A stretch of DNA of 64,000 bases from Gonapodya prolifera JEL478 (GCA_001574975.1 KQ965737.1:412288-476287), one strand, 5' to 3'; counted from the stretch's first letter, positions 1 through 13,500 are shown. Numbers and translations: made by a program. The notes: a model not told the origin generated them from the sequence alone.

Positions 1-1786
1 AGAATATCGAGGACTTCGACAACAGGACGCGCATGAGGCACTTCGGAGATTGCTGGACGGCGTTGGTGAGGAGGCAAAGAAAGCATATGCTGAATCACTG
101 GGGAACGCAGAGCTGAAAGAGGGCGAGAAAGATGCCCTGAAGTCCGCGAGAACGTTTGTGGATGATGTCTTTGGTACAAAGGTTGTTTCGGTGGTTGTTT
201 GCGATGTCTGTAGAGCTGTGAGTTTTCAAGCTGTTTGGTGCCGTGGTTGGCTTGCCCTTCTCATGACGTTCGAACCTTAGATATCCACAACGCGATCTTC
301 CGAGCTCGATCTGTTCCTTCCCATAGTCAAACGAAATGGAGAAGTTGTGGGGTTGAAGCCTGGCGCTCTCGAGGTGCGTTGTTTCCTCGTAGAGCTATGT
401 TTTGCCGTTTAAACATTCGTCGAATGCACGATGCGCTAGAACCCATGGGAGAAAAGAAAGCAAAAGGTAAGGAAAGTGTTAAACATTTTTTAAAACGTAA
501 TATTGATGTTCATTTAGGGCATCACTTCTACCGAGGGAGAGCAACAACCTCAAGTCGCCATCGATGCCACCTCAATATTATTGCCATGCGATAACAGAAC
601 TACAGAGTTCTATGCAGACGAGCTTTCAAGTGTTCTTTACCACTACGCTCCGGATTCGGTTTCCTCTTCGCAACCAAATGGCTCCAATCCTCCGAAGAAC
701 CGGAAGAATAACGTTTCTAAACCTGTTGATCCTGCACACCTCCGTCGTGTCGCATTGCTGACCCGCCCAGTAACCGCCCGGGATCTCTCTCGACCGTCGG
801 ATGTCGTTGACCACCCAGGTGACGTCAGCTTGACAGGATGCCTGGAGCGCTTTTTTGCGGTGGAGAGACTCGAAGGGCGGGAAGGATACGCTTGTACGTC
901 ATGCTGGAAGGAAGCGTATCCAGATTGGGAAGGAAACAACCCGCAGTCAAACACGGTTGGGAACGGACACTTGAATGGGACGACTCGGGTTATGGAGGAC
1001 GCCGTGGTGCCTTTGAACGATGGAGACGACGGGAACAATGGCGATGATGATCTAAGTTCTGAATTGGACTCTCGCGAACCGAGCAAAAAGCCACCTCCAA
1101 TCTTGCGCCCGGCTGCCAAAAGATTACTTCTCCTTGATCCATCACCTCAAGTTTTCGTGGTGGGTCTCAAGAGATTTCAAACTTTATGGTCCGGAAGGAC
1201 ATCGAAAGTGCAAGATTGGGTGGAGTTCCCCGAGCGCCTGGACTTGACGGGCTGTTTCATCGAAGAAGCGGAGATAGCAGTTCCGGGCCAGAATCATACC
1301 ACGTCAGATGCAGCACAAAAACTCCCGAAGACAAATGGAGTTGGTCATCAAGAAGAGGACAGCGCGGACGAAAGTGACCACGCTGTCCCAAACGTCTCTG
1401 AAGTGCTTCAGCCTGATGATGATGGTGTTGTACCATCACACGAGGTTGGAACGCCAACTAAAAGCAAGAAGAAGCGACGAAAAAAGAAGAAAGCTGTGTC
1501 ATCACAAACGAAGCTGAAGCCGATTTATCGACTGTACGGCGTCGTTGTGCATTCAGGTTCCACACTTGGGCTGGGACACTATGTGGCCTATGTGCGTGTT
1601 CGTTTGCCCTCCCTGCCAATGGATGTCACAGGTACTGAGCGGGAAGGGGCAGTGCCGGATGACGTTGTTGCGGAACCCGAGGAGCAATGGGGTTGGATGT
1701 ACGCATCTGATCAAATGACTCGAACGAGCTCTTGGGAGGAGGTTAAAAAGGCACAAGCATTTTTGCTCTTCTATGAACGTGAATGA
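1..1786 (+). CDS. Ubiquitin carboxyl-terminal hydrolase, USP16/45-like (3' part, gene starts before window)
   Basis: C-terminal part of a USP-family cysteine protease that removes ubiquitin from proteins. Exons: 2-217, 281-373, 518-1786; both introns are GT-AG and the frame closes across them. The reading frame is already open at base 2, so the start and the catalytic Cys box lie upstream of the window. The QQDAHE motif (about bases 20-37) is the conserved USP Gln/Asp-box region. A Cys-x2-Cys pair and a second Cys-x2-Cys further on match the zinc-binding finger insertion of the fold. The His box (GHYVAYVR, near base 1575) and the following Asp in the WMYASD segment complete the triad near the C-terminus. 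A lysine-rich stretch before the His box is probably a nuclear localisation signal. Assignment to the USP16/45 group rests on the overall layout and is less certain than the USP call. The gene ends 58 bp from the end of the convergent MAPKKK gene. Confidence 0.85.
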
Positions 1787-1844
1787 TACGATACCATGGA
1801 ATCAATACAATACGTAGCACTTTGTACAGTAGGGCCTCCTTTAC

Positions 1845-4800
1845 TCATAGATTGGCATCCTCATCAAACTCTTTGTCCTCGCCATCGGGTGAAACATCAT
1901 CCGTCGATGGGACGGGTGGAGCGGTACCCAAAACGTCTGTGTCAGGCCGACTGCTCAACGACAAAACTCCATCGTCCACGTACGCCCCGATATCGATTTC
2001 ATCCCCCAGGTCTTCCACGTCCTCTTCGTCCGAAGAGTAGTCCCCGTCTTCTGTCTCATCATCACCAACCACATCATCTTCGCTCCCCAAAATAGTACTC
2101 GAATCATCATCATCATACTCGGCTCGCTCTGCCGCCTTTCTCGCTTCGTACTCTCGGAAGTTGAACTTTTCGTCGATCACGCAAAACGGATGGTCTAATA
2201 ACTCAGTTGCAGTTGGGCGAGAGTCCGGATCCCTTCAAATGATATGTACACCTCGTGAACAGTGAGTAGACTTCACCACTCGAGATTCAACTCACGAGAA
2301 ACACTTTTGAAGAAAATCTTTTGCTTCGGCAGAGAGGGAGTCGGGAATTGGAGGTTGCGCATTGGGTTGCCCAAGCTAGGGGAGGGAAACTTGCAACAAT
2401 CCTGGCATCTGCAACGACTCAGGAGCACCTTACCTTATACAGAACGGTAACTTCGGATATTTCATCGTGTCTTTGTCGCCAGGGGTGGTGCCCAGTGAAC
2501 ATCTCCACCGTCAAGCAACCCAAACTCCAAATATCGACTTTCGCACTATATCCTTTCCCCTTAATGACTTCGGGTGCCATCCTGGAAAATGACTTTGCAT
2601 AGGTAAGAAGAAAACCAATATCGATATGAAGACTCACCAGAAGACGGATCCTTGTAACGACATTCGAGAGTTATACTTGTAAGCCTCCATGTCTAAATAC
2701 GGATGTGAAAATTTTGAAGCCAAAGCGTAATTCATTAGTCTTACTTACCGTTCTTTTTCGAGATCCCAAAATCCGATATCTTCGCAATACCATCTTCATC
2801 CACCAAGACTACAAATCATCGTTCTTGGTTTGACGTTTTCCCAGTGATAAAAGCGTGACTGCAACCCACTGTTTGCACCCTTGATGTCTCGATGAATAAT
2901 GCCTCTCGTATGAAGGTATTCGAGTCCATACAAAATTTGTGCAACCAGACTCCGAACGAGAACTTCCTCAAACTTGCCGATTTTCGACAGCATAGAAGCA
3001 ATCGATCCACCTGAAACGTACTCGAGGAATACGTTTAGAGTCAAATCGGTACCTTCACATCCTGTATCGTGATTGAAATGGTGAACTTCCATCGCAGAAT
3101 ACGCCGTGGAAAAATACGAAACACACCGAGATATCGAACAATATTTTGATGGTCCAGTTCAGAAAGAAACCGAATCTCATTGATTAATGCCGAGATCTTC
3201 AACATATGAATGTCAAGCTTTTCATCGCGGTGGCGTTTGTCTTTCCATATCGACACTCACGAGCTTCTGACGTTTTGAAGTAATCGCGTCCGCTTGATTG
3301 CCTAACATTCGCGGTGGACTGAGCTCGACTTGCTTCACTGCTACAAGTCCCCACTCTCTGGTGATGGCCAGGTATACGGAACCAAAACTTCCTTTGCCAA
3401 TCAAAACACCCCGCTCCCACTTGACGTGTTCAAGGCTGCTCTGAATTCCCGCCAGATAATTTGGTTGAGTCGGTTTAGTGGATTTCACAGCACTTGTATC
3501 TGCTTCCACCGGTGGGATCGCAGACGAAATTTGTGGCCCTTCCGACACAGTGAAACTGATTCCGGGAGAAGAGGCTCCTTGTAATAGTGAAGAGGATGGC
3601 CTCTCCCCCAGTTCTGATAGCGGAGGAATCGCTGTCTTCTCCGCGTCACTCATTTCGTCTCCAGCATCGATCAGCGACGGTTGTAGTGAGCCTGGATCCG
3701 TACCTCCAGTACTTGTGCTTCCCTGGGTAGCACCAGTAGATGACTCCGACTTGGGAGGGTCAAGTGTGGACCTGTCTGTACCCGTAACAGATACAGACGA
3801 CAGGCCACTTTCGTAGCTTACACCGCTCACAATGCTGGCCGCGTCAGTGTTATCGGGGAGACTGTGATGCGCTTCTTGTTCCTGCAAGATCGCTGATACG
3901 CGACCCTTCAGTGCAGGAAGCTTTGCACGCTGAGCAGAGTCAAGCTCATTAGATCCTTCTTGAATGACATTCAATTGAGCAGAGGAACTCAATCTTTGGG
4001 AAGCTGTCACGTCGAGATCGGGTACCGGTCGATCTAACGAGCCATACCTCTGTTCAATGGCATTCTGCATTGCAGCAGACCCCTGAGTGTATCGCCCTTG
4101 CCTCTGAGTACTCGACCTCCTCGAAATGAACTCCTGTAGCGGTAAAGGCTTCTTCTCACGCTTTTTCGTGATATTCATGTTAACGAAAGAACGAAGCGAC
4201 ATATGCCGATTGAAATTCGGGTCGTTCGGATCCTGGGGCTCAAGAGGTTGTCGGAAGGATTCCGTAGTTGAAATCTGCGGCGTTTCTTCTTGCTGGATAC
4301 TAGAGTTTCTTCGGACCATTGGAGAGAGTCCTTGCGATGAGCCCAGCCCAGGCGTTGTTATTGGGAGTGGAGGACCAATTGGTGGGCGCTCCTCCAGGCC
4401 AGAAGGAATGCCGGTCACGTCCGGCATATCATCTGCAGGTTTGTCCACATCGACCCCTGGGAAGTAAAGTGTAAGGTTATCTGCAATGAGATCACTGTTT
4501 GGTCGGTCGTTGAACAATTGGCGAGCTTTGCGTGTGTTTCGGGACCTGTCGAGACTTGGAGGCCCAGAATATAAGTCTATCCCAACTGATGCACCCCTCT
4601 GGAACGAAGGATTGCGCGAGCCAGTTGCAGATTTTGGTTTTTGGTTGGTATAGCGGTCTGTCGAAAACCCATGCCCATCTTCCACTTGCTGATACTCCCT
4701 TGCAGTCCACAAGTTCGAGTATTCTGGATTATTTATATCATTCATGCCAGCCTTCGTCATTCCGTTTGCACTTTGATAGAGATCGCTTGAGCTTTGCGTT

Positions 4801-6720
4801 ACAGGATTTGTCACCATCATCTGCCTTGCAAATGATTGCTGGAGTGACCCTGAATCTCCTCGATCCATTTTCCGTGCGGCATCACCTTCATTTGCAGACG
4901 ACTCGAAGAACATGTCACGAATCTTTTTGAGCCCTTTCCCAGACTTTCCCGGTCCTTCGGCACCTTTCGGTCTGCCTTTTCCTTTAGTTGTTGTTCTCCC
5001 GTTCTTCCCGAGTGTGGACATGCGCTGTCGGTCCCTGTTGAGGAGCTGGAGATGGTTGTAGTCGGGAGGGCGATCGAGTCGGGACAGAATTAGAGCAGGT
5101 CGTGCAGGGTGTGAGGGATCTGAACAGATGCTAAGAAGCTCTGGGTCCGACAGCGGATGAACTGATTCATGAATGTTCAAACACGTTCACAAAAGAGCGT
5201 CACATAGAAAAAACCCCGTCAAAACTCACATGACTTGCTGGTGGAGTCAAACATCCAGAGTCCAAACGTGCCTCGTTGAGAGAGATCGATACCACACTTT
5301 TTGTTCACCCTGTCACGAATGTAGGCCGCATCTTTGAGATCTTCCACTGGAATGAAGTGTGACTCCATTATTGAGTCCATGTCAGTGGCGTAAACTCGAA
5401 TGCATTTCTGATGGGGATGAGCTTTGTTGGAAGCATATCAGCGCAAGTGAACAATGCGAGGTACCCCACCAATAAAATATCGGGTATAACTTTCTGTGAG
5501 GCACCCGTTGAGCCACTCTGGCTTGTACGCTTTGGCCCGTCCCCCCTCTTAATGTTAGCATTAAGGTCACCCTGTGATCCCATCCGAGACAATTGTTCTT
5601 GCGGATCCTGAAAGACACACTATGATACATTGAGCGACATGTAAGGATGGCAAAACTTCGCACCTTGATGGAGACATATTTCGAAGATCTTGCCGAAGCT
5701 CCTTCGGGATCGTATCCATATGAGCTCTCCCTCGCTGGCGGACCATTCATAGCGCGAATGGAACTTGACCGAGGTGTGATAATTGGAGGAAGCTGCGGTC
5801 CATCGTTTCGTCTTCCGCGGAGTGACGTGACACGGGTAGGAAGGCTCACAACCTCACGCCGAGAACTTGCACTCGGGTTCACACGACTTCCTCCTGAAGT
5901 CTCGACCGATGCCACGGTGGAAGCGGCCTGAAACGTCGCGTTTGAAGAAGCAGAGCCGGTCCTATCCGGGACAGCCTGCTGTCTATACGTTTCCGAAGGG
6001 TCGTAATAAGAACCTGAAACGGTCCCCGTCGCCGCAACCGAAACGGCCGACCGCGGGGAGTTCACCCTCCCCGTTTTACCATCAGATCTTGATGTCCGCG
6101 CGGTGTGCGGAGAGTGGGGCGACGTTGGAGCAGGCGACCGCGATGGCCGAGCAGTTTCGCGTTCTTTGAACCCAATGTCAGGGTCGCGCTCTGCTTGGTA
6201 CACAATGACGCCCTCGGCATTCGTCGTGCTCTTCAATCCATGTCCGACCTGCGGAAACAGAAAACCTTCGGCACTTCGCGGGCCTTCTCCGTCCGACAGG
6301 GTTGCCGAGAGGGGGCCGTTGGACTTCAGAGACGCTGCTTTAAGTCTCTTGATAGCGTTCAGAATTTTCGCCCTCTCTCCAACAGTTTGAATGCCTATCT
6401 GCTTGAGCGTGTCGTAGTTGAGGTCGCAAAGGACGATTCCCGTAATGTTGTTCACTTCCAATATCGAAACGGGCATCATGATTCCACGCCGGCCGGATTC
6501 GTTTCACAAGGATCGCAATTCATCGTGATGAAAATGTGCATTACAGAGACCTGAAACACTTCGTCGGCCACTCACAAACGAACGAATCCCTCCACTTGCC
6601 GAGTCCATGCTCTAGAAGCCATGATCCCACCTCCACTTCCCCCCACTGCTGAACGTTCGTCAAGCCATTGAGTACGACGCCGGGGACATCGAGTCCCCTG
6701 GGGCCGCCATTTTGGGTCAT
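1845..6720 (-). CDS. STE11: Ste11-type MAP kinase kinase kinase (SAM - Ras-association - kinase)
   Basis: Twelve-exon gene giving 1385 aa: 6576-6720, 5664-6454, 5470-5607, 5230-5407, 3261-5161, 3127-3217, 3053 side at 2870-3052, 2749-2808, 2638-2692, 2434-2581, 2296-2375, 1845-2232. Order: SAM domain (about residues 20-90), Ras-association domain (about 355-440), a long Ser/Pro-rich linker, then a Ser/Thr kinase domain (about 997-1285) and an acidic tail. Kinase landmarks are all present: glycine loop [12 protein letters not shown] lysine near 1027, [11 protein letters not shown] near 1155, an activation-loop SVFWMAPE and a subdomain IX DIWSLGC. SAM plus RA upstream of a C-terminal MAPKKK domain is the diagnostic Ste11/Byr2 layout, where SAM binds the Ste50 adaptor and RA contacts Ras/Cdc42. 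Expected role: top of a MAP kinase cascade for mating, filament or stress responses. One intron is only about 43 bp. At 1385 aa it is longer than yeast Ste11 because of the linker. Confidence 0.92.
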
Positions 6721-6817
6721 GCCGAAGTCGTGTTCTCGAGCATGAGAGCCTCGAACATCACTTCAGGGATTATGTATATTGACTGAATACGTCAAATAGA
6801 AAACATGAAAATTAAAT

Positions 6818-8125
6818 TTATCTCTGCTTTTGCTGTCGTAAAATCTCAAGCTGTGGGATGTAAAGGTACATTGGAGTTGCAAGCGAGGTCACATCACGAA
6901 TGAGACAAACCTGTTTCTTCACCGCGTTGTTGCGCTCTGTGATACTCAGATATAAAGGCGATACTATGCGATCAAGTATCTCAAGCATATTTGTAGAGTA
7001 CACGGAGCTTGCATAAAGTGCGTTCACGCGCTCGGCAGGGTTTTGCATGTCAAGCGCGGGCGTCCTAATGGATACTGAAGAAGAGGATGCCAACCGGAAA
7101 TTCGACCCCGAAACCGACCAAGTTCGATGAGGGGGAGCTCCTTGCATGTCACGATCAGCATCACCAGACTTGCCAATGGATGTGAGGAAGTTCGTTCGTT
7201 CGTCGTCGACAAACATTCGTGGAAGGGTAGTAAGCTGGTCGATGCAGTGTTGAGACATCCGCCAGTCAGGTATAATGGTAGTGGGTATTTCGACAAGCCT
7301 GGAGGTCGGCGCGTTTCGGTACTGGAGCGAAACTCAGTCGCAAGAATTCTCACGAAGGTATTCCAGCTTCATTTTGGGCAGATTGAAAGCTTATTAGCTG
7401 GATTCGGTTGGAATACTTTGGAGATGCGATGGATCCTTCAAAACTGCATGTCGCTTGCACACGCAAATGTGAATAAGGCTTACATCAGCGTCGCTGTTAA
7501 AGCAAGATATGATGAGCCCAATCCATCGAGGATCCAGTTGTTGCTACGACAAGCTCCTTTAAGACAGTCACATGTTGTCCATGGATTCCGTACATACCAT
7601 GTTCAACTGAGTGCGAAGATCTGGATTACAGGGTTTGTTGATATGCCCTTTAAATGATATTAAGCTCGCGACGCAACGTACCAACGCTGGATGGCATAAC
7701 AATAAGCCTTGGGTGCGAGTGCAACCAACTGATACACCCATCTAAGTTTGCGAAGAGCCGGGCTCCATCAAGCAAAACTCACCCAACAACCCTCATATTC
7801 AGTTTTTCAGCTTCTCCGATGGCATTAGACAGAGTCTCGGGTGATATTTCCACACGATCCTTGCGCTTGTCGAGACGTTTCACGATCGTAACAGCTTCAA
7901 TTCGCACAATCGAATCTGAAGGATTCGAAGGAGACGAGTCCCAGTTTCCGTAGAGAAGTGTCATCACCTGTCATCAAGACAAGACATGGAATGATTAAAT
8001 CGTAAAATCGTTTCGATGCATTTTGTGGACCCTCGGCGGCGTACCTCTTCACGTTCTGTGGACAAAGCATATACCATATTAAAATATATCACTTGCGTGC
8101 TGACGTGGACCGCGACAACACCCAT
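6818..8125 (-). CDS. BRCC36: BRCC36-like Lys63-specific JAMM deubiquitinase
   Basis: Seven exons, 312 aa: 8045-8125, 7783-7967, 7682-7728, 7598-7620, 7484-7543, 7354-7415, 6818-7298; all junction phases agree. The MPN+ domain occupies about the first 190 residues. The JAMM zinc-metalloprotease signature is complete: the catalytic Glu in the STEREEV segment near the N-terminus, and GWLHSHP with the Asp spaced exactly as H-x-H-x10-D. The downstream segment RIQLISFQSA and the motif VEIPTTIIP match the BRCC36 core, and a C-terminal helical region follows, as in animal BRCC36. BRCC36 works in BRISC/BRCA1-A complexes with an inactive MPN partner (Abraxas/KIAA0157) to cleave Lys63 ubiquitin chains. 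The family is absent from budding yeast. The start chosen is the first Met before the conserved strand; an in-frame upstream Met at 8230 is possible. It shares a 219-bp divergent promoter with PHS1. Confidence 0.88.
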
Positions 8126-8344
8126 GTTCGTTTGGGGATAGTGGGGGCGCAGCGCAACTCTGGTCACAGTCTCGGGTGTCGTTCGTCCCGAGATTTTCCC
8201 CAATCCAATCTCCAGTCCAATCCAAACCAATCCTCACTTCTAAACTACCAAACGTGCTCATGTCTGTCTCAAAGATTGAAAAATGTGAGTTTTTGGTTCC
8301 ATCATAGCAGGCATCGATGGTGCTTGCCTCACCCATCCGCACCT
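8126..8344. promoter_or_regulatory. Divergent promoter interval between BRCC36 and PHS1
   Basis: A 219-bp non-coding interval separates the two start codons, so both promoters must lie here or overlap the 5' ends of the genes. No specific factor site was recognised. The inference is from gene geometry only. Confidence 0.5.
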
Positions 8345-9260
8345 ATGGAATTCGAACCAGCGAAGGGCCCAAACCCGTTCGTCCGCGCATACCTCGTCGC
8401 CTACAATGTTGCATCTCTCGCCGGATGGGGCTACATGGTCTTCAAGACCGTCAAGCACTTCTTCGTAGAAGGAGGCTCCACGGCAGACTTGTTCGAGAAA
8501 ACCGGAGAGCTGACCATTCTGGTACAGACCGGAGCCCTTTTGGAGGTGAGAAGTGGCACTTGGAGAGCACATTTCGTGTGCCGCTCACAATGGCATATTG
8601 CACGACAGATCGCACATTCCCTCTTCGGTTTCGTCCGCTCCCCTGTCAGCACTACGGCCATTCAAGTGTCCTCCCGGATTCTCCTCACCTGGGGAGTTTT
8701 GAAGCTGTTCGGTGACCACACCGAGGTGAAATCCTTTCTGTAATTTGTGCCGTTCGGTTGCGCCGAGACTTTACCTGATCCCCCAGGTCACACAATATCC
8801 CGCATACACTTCCATGACCCTGGCGTGGGGTGTCACTGAGATCATTCGGTACTCATTCTACGCTCTGGGTCTCCTGGGTGACGGAATGATCCCATCATGG
8901 CTCACTTGGATGCGGTGCGTTGTAGCAGAATGGAACCGAAACATAGCAAAACCCTCATTCCTTCCGCACCGCCGCTAAGGTACACCACATTTTACCTTCT
9001 ATACCCTATCGGTGCCGGCTCCGAAGCAGCCCTCTTGTGGAGGTCGCTCCCCTTCGCGAAATCTTACTCCTCAGCTCTCTATTACACATACTTCGGACTT
9101 TTGGTCATTTACCCGCCTGGTAAGTTAATTACCTCTTTTATGTGTCCAATACCGAGATACTGTGCTCATGCTGGACGTTTCAGGATTGCTCCAGATGTAC
9201 ACCTACATGATTGGTCAACGGGCGAAAGTCATAGGCGGTGGGGCAAAGAAAACCAACTGA
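8345..9260 (+). CDS. PHS1: Very-long-chain 3-hydroxyacyl-CoA dehydratase (PHS1/PTPLA family)
   Basis: Five exons, 220 aa: 8345-8545, 8609-8725, 8787-8914, 8980-9119, 9184-9260; phases agree throughout. The product is a small, multi-pass ER membrane protein that dehydrates 3-hydroxyacyl-CoA, the third step of the very-long-chain fatty acid elongation cycle feeding sphingolipids. Recognisable family segments are EIAHSLFGFVRSP, the TQYPAYTSMTLAWGVTEIIRYSFYA region carrying the conserved Tyr and Glu used in catalysis, and RYTTFYLLYPIGAGSE. Length is almost the same as yeast Phs1 (217 aa). The C-terminus ends in a short basic tail with two lysines near the end, which may act as an ER-retrieval signal (inference). 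Confidence 0.93.
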
Positions 9261-10541
9261 GCAGTTTTTGTGTAAGCGGTACCAAATTACATGCCGTCAA
9301 TCCAGTGAATGAAATATGGCGTCCACGGCATCATGTCCGTTCCCTTTTTTGGTCATTCAACCCATTTTGATCCAGTATTTGTCAGTATCGTCAGTTGCGC
9401 TTCGTTGTGCCCTTCTGTGATTGGCCCTGGGAGTCATAAACCGTGCACCGGCTAAATTCATTGGCCGCTGACCAAGGCAAGGTCCCCAAAGGAAATAAAA
9501 ATCCCCAATGTACTTTATCCCAACATTGCGCGCAACCTCTCGATGTGTAGACTTTGATTGACTTGTGAGTGTTCTCGTCTGGCAAACTGGACATCACCTG
9601 GGCCCAGAGTGACAGGAATTGATGATGGGAGAACCGTGTTTCGGAGGAGGTCCTCAATCAATTGCGTCACGGTCGGGAGCGGTAGTGGCCCGGCGGGGGT
9701 CACTTGTTGTGCGACCCCAGAAGTTTAGCGGTTAAGGGTTTCTTGCAGAACCTGTATCGTAGAATTTCGGAGGAGGCCAAACCACGTTCTAGTCAGGGTT
9801 CTTAATGCACGATGACATAAAACCCGTTACAATCGTGGAAGATCAAACGCGGCACCATGCCATTCTTCCGTTCTTCACCTGTTCCAACTTGCCATTCCGT
9901 TCACGTCTTGTGGGTGGACGTTACATAAAGGTGACGCGCTTCGTGGAACAAGTGGCCAAAAGGGCGGAAGCTGGTTGGAGCTATCTAATGGTTTCGCTTG
10001 AGAGTAGAGCTATACGATACACAGGATGTGCTCTTAGAAGGGAAACCGACATCATTGTTCGATGTGCCGGGAGAGGAATGAACCTTCAGCGCGTATTTGT
10101 TTCCATCTTCTACCAACCTTACCTTCGTTTCCACCTCATTCGGCTCTCACACAGGTCATGTCCTATTGAAGCACCACAAGCTGCGCTGATTTTGTCCAAC
10201 CTAGCGGAGCCACCACAACATTACGATGAGTATATCATCTGGAGACAGCTATCTTTTCCAAAAGAGTCTTGTTCCTTCCGGTACATCATGTTACTCTTCA
10301 TAGTGCTTTACCTCTTTCGCGACCAAGTGCCACTGCAGTGGCACTTTCTAAAACGCCTCGTGTAACATCACCAAGCAACATTTAAGTGCGCGAAAAAAGA
10401 GCCCCGAGCAAGCAAATACATTGCACGTTATGGGAAAACCTAAAAAGGGGCAGAGAAGAAAAGGGATATTGCCAAATACTTTGTGGCGATCACACCAGCA
10501 GCCAGAGGGAAGGCGATCGCCTGTTACATATCCCAATAGGG
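9261..10541. other. Intergenic region, no supported gene
   Basis: About 1.3 kb between PHS1 and the RasGAP gene. It contains one 186-codon open frame on the plus strand (9805-10365) with no recognisable domain, no splice-supported extension and no family resemblance; I do not call it a gene. A 13-14 bp motif beginning ttcggaggagg occurs at about 9645 and again at about 9765. The last few hundred bases must hold the promoter of the downstream gene. Confidence 0.5.
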
Positions 10542-13500
10542 ATGACCTTCGAATCAGTTTCGGAGTATTCCGATGCTTCGCTACGGGCCAGTGAGCTGGT
10601 TCTTGGCTTCCTGCAGAAGAGGATGAACATCGAAACAGAGTACTCCAAAAGCTTAGCAAAGCTGGCCCAATCTTACCCGCAACTGGATGACCTTCTGTTC
10701 ACTCGAATGACGAAGCAAGGTTCTGGCAATGCGCTCAGCTCCTTTTTGCCTCGGCTGGCATCAATATCCCAAATTGGTCAGAAGGACACTGACCAGGAGA
10801 GCTCAGACGGATGGAAAGAATCCATGAAGAATAGTGCCTTGTGGATGGGATTTAAGGACTTGGTCATGAAAACTGATCAATTAGCCATTACTCATGTGAG
10901 TCCTCCACCTTCGTGAACCTCAAACGCGATGAAATGCTCATTCATTTGCCAGCGCAATGTCGCGCTTGGGATCGAGAGTACAGTGGGATCCTTGGAATCA
11001 TACGTTCGACAGTTTGATGAGAATAGAAAGGCAATGGTGGAATGTGGACTCTCCTTCCAAATGCAACTGCAAGACCATTACACGGAGTTGAAAAAAGCGA
11101 AAACACAAGCTCAAGACCTTCAACAGAAAATGAACTCGCTTAAAGAAAAGTCGGACTCAACCCGGCCGGAGCAACAATCCAGCAAAGTAGGTACATGGCG
11201 ACAAGTATTTACTATTACACGAGCTGAAATGGTTCCACCAGACACAGCTGAAAACTGCGGCGACACAAGAAAAATTGGAGGAGGCAATCCGTGCGATGCA
11301 AATCGCAGAAGCCGCCGCAACGGAAGCCCAAGCCCGTTATTTTGCCGTCAGTATGCCCACTCTACTCGGGAAATTTGCTGTAGAGGAAGAGCGGCGATCA
11401 CTGACGGTCAAAAACAGTCTCCTGGAATTCCACCGGACAGTAAAATTTTACCAGGAGGTGCAGACTCGAATTATCGACTCTCTCGGCGACATGCTGAACA
11501 ATATCGATGTTAAAGATGATCTCGATAGCTTCTTGGAGATGCACGTGAATACCGAAGAACTACAGGACCACAAGATTTCGGTCAGAAACTTAATGAATCC
11601 GCGCATCTCCGGACGTGTGGAGCTATGCATGGCGGAGGACGAATCTTGGAAGCCACGATTCATGGTTCTAATGGGAGAAGAGAAACGGCTTTATTGCTTC
11701 CTGGCGGAAGATTCCAACAGGCCGAAATTCGTAGCTGTGAGTGCTCGCACCGTTCTATTTTCTCTTCTCCAAGCTCTATGTGTGCCGGTTCTTTACTGTC
11801 AAGGACCTTTCTCGACGAAACCAAGTCTCCGTTGTCGACGACAGTTTGTTTGGGAAGCCTAATTGTTTCCACATTGTTATCGACTCTGCCGATTTCAACG
11901 ACTTTAAGACACCCTCGGAGTTGGCGGTTGCTGCGCCACGCGCGGCGGTGATTTACATCTGCGCGGACACGGACAGTCTCCGAGAGCAATGGGTTAAGGC
12001 GATTCGAGAAATGAGCGTCTGCTGCGAGCAATGCGCCGAAGCGGCCTTGGAAGCGACCTTATCCCGACGCAACACTTCCACTGAGAACAAACCTGCTCCC
12101 TCGGATGCGGTTGGATACAAGACGACTCGAAGCCTGGATATCAAAGTGCTGGAAGCGAAGGACATAGTGTCGGGTGCGCCTGCGGATGTGTACTGCGTCG
12201 TTCTACTCAATGACTTGAGGCAGGCTAAGACGAGACCGTGTCATGGATCGAATCCATTTTGGGGGGAGAGCTATATTTTCGAAGAAGTCCCCCCTTGTGC
12301 CCGAAAACTGAGGTTCGTCTTGTATTGCAAGCAGAAACTAGGGAAGGACCAAGAAATTGGATTCGTGAGTCTCAATCTGCTGAAACTGAAGTCAAGACAT
12401 AAGGTAGAGGAATGGTGAGTGTAATTGCTTGTGTACTGTCTACAAATTGACCAAAATTTCTTTCAGGTTTCCTGTCGCGCCTGCCCGGGGTGAAGCAACT
12501 TCGGAAAACTTGCCGTCACTTCGATTGTCGATAATGTTGCGAAACGAGGTTTGTCGTCAATGTGGCGCCAGATCACCACATCCTCATCAAAAGTTATTAT
12601 TCCACACCCTTGTCAGTGTGTACTTCCGCTAACTGACTACGCAAATTTTGTGGAGATTGTGATGGAGCCACGTGCGACTTGTATCCAGGTGCTGGCGCAA
12701 GCCAGTCCCAAGAGGGAAGAAATTGCAAAGACGGTCCGTCATCTCGTTGTAGTCAACCAATTGCTCATCTTACAGAACCACACTCACAGTTTGTAAATGT
12801 CCTGATCGCGCAAGGGAAAGAAACAGAAGTTGTCTCATACATTACATCCGAAGAAATTCGGAGAACTGGTAGGTCATTGAAAATTTTCCTGTCTTACCGC
12901 AGCGACAGTCGACACTTCTACTAGACGATCCAAACGTTTTGTTTCGAGCAAACTCGCTGGCAAGCAAAGGCATGTCACTGATTTGACATCTGCGATGTAC
13001 ATGGTATTTTATTCCACTCATCACTAGCTCTCGATGTGTACTTGAAATCTGTTGCTTCGGAATACCTCAAGTCGACAATTGGCAGCTTAATCAAGACAAT
13101 ATATCGGAACAATCGAGAGTCGCTTGAGGTACGAAGCTCATTGACACTAGCTTTTTCATGTAACATCGCCTCAAATACTTTCTTGGAAGAAAGATAGATC
13201 CAACGAAGGTTTCGGATGTCTTTGAGCTCAAACGGCGTTGGCAAAAGCTCCTTGGTTACTGTGGATCATTTGTGACAGCGATCAGTCGCTCTAGTGATTT
13301 CATTAATCCACAACTACGGATCATTTTTCAAGAAATGTCGAAAGCCGCATTCGAGACATTTCCTACGACCCCCGACATTCAAGCTCGTGCCATCAGCTCT
13401 TTCATTTTCCTCCGCTTTTTCTGTGCTGCAATATTGTCCCCGAAGTTGTTCAACCTCGTCAATCAGCATCCCGACTTGATTATCGGAAGGAACTTGACCC

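Noticed and set aside
9805-10365. 186-codon open frame between PHS1 and the RasGAP gene
   Set aside because: No domain, no homologue recognised, no splice partners; length is not remarkable for chance in this composition.
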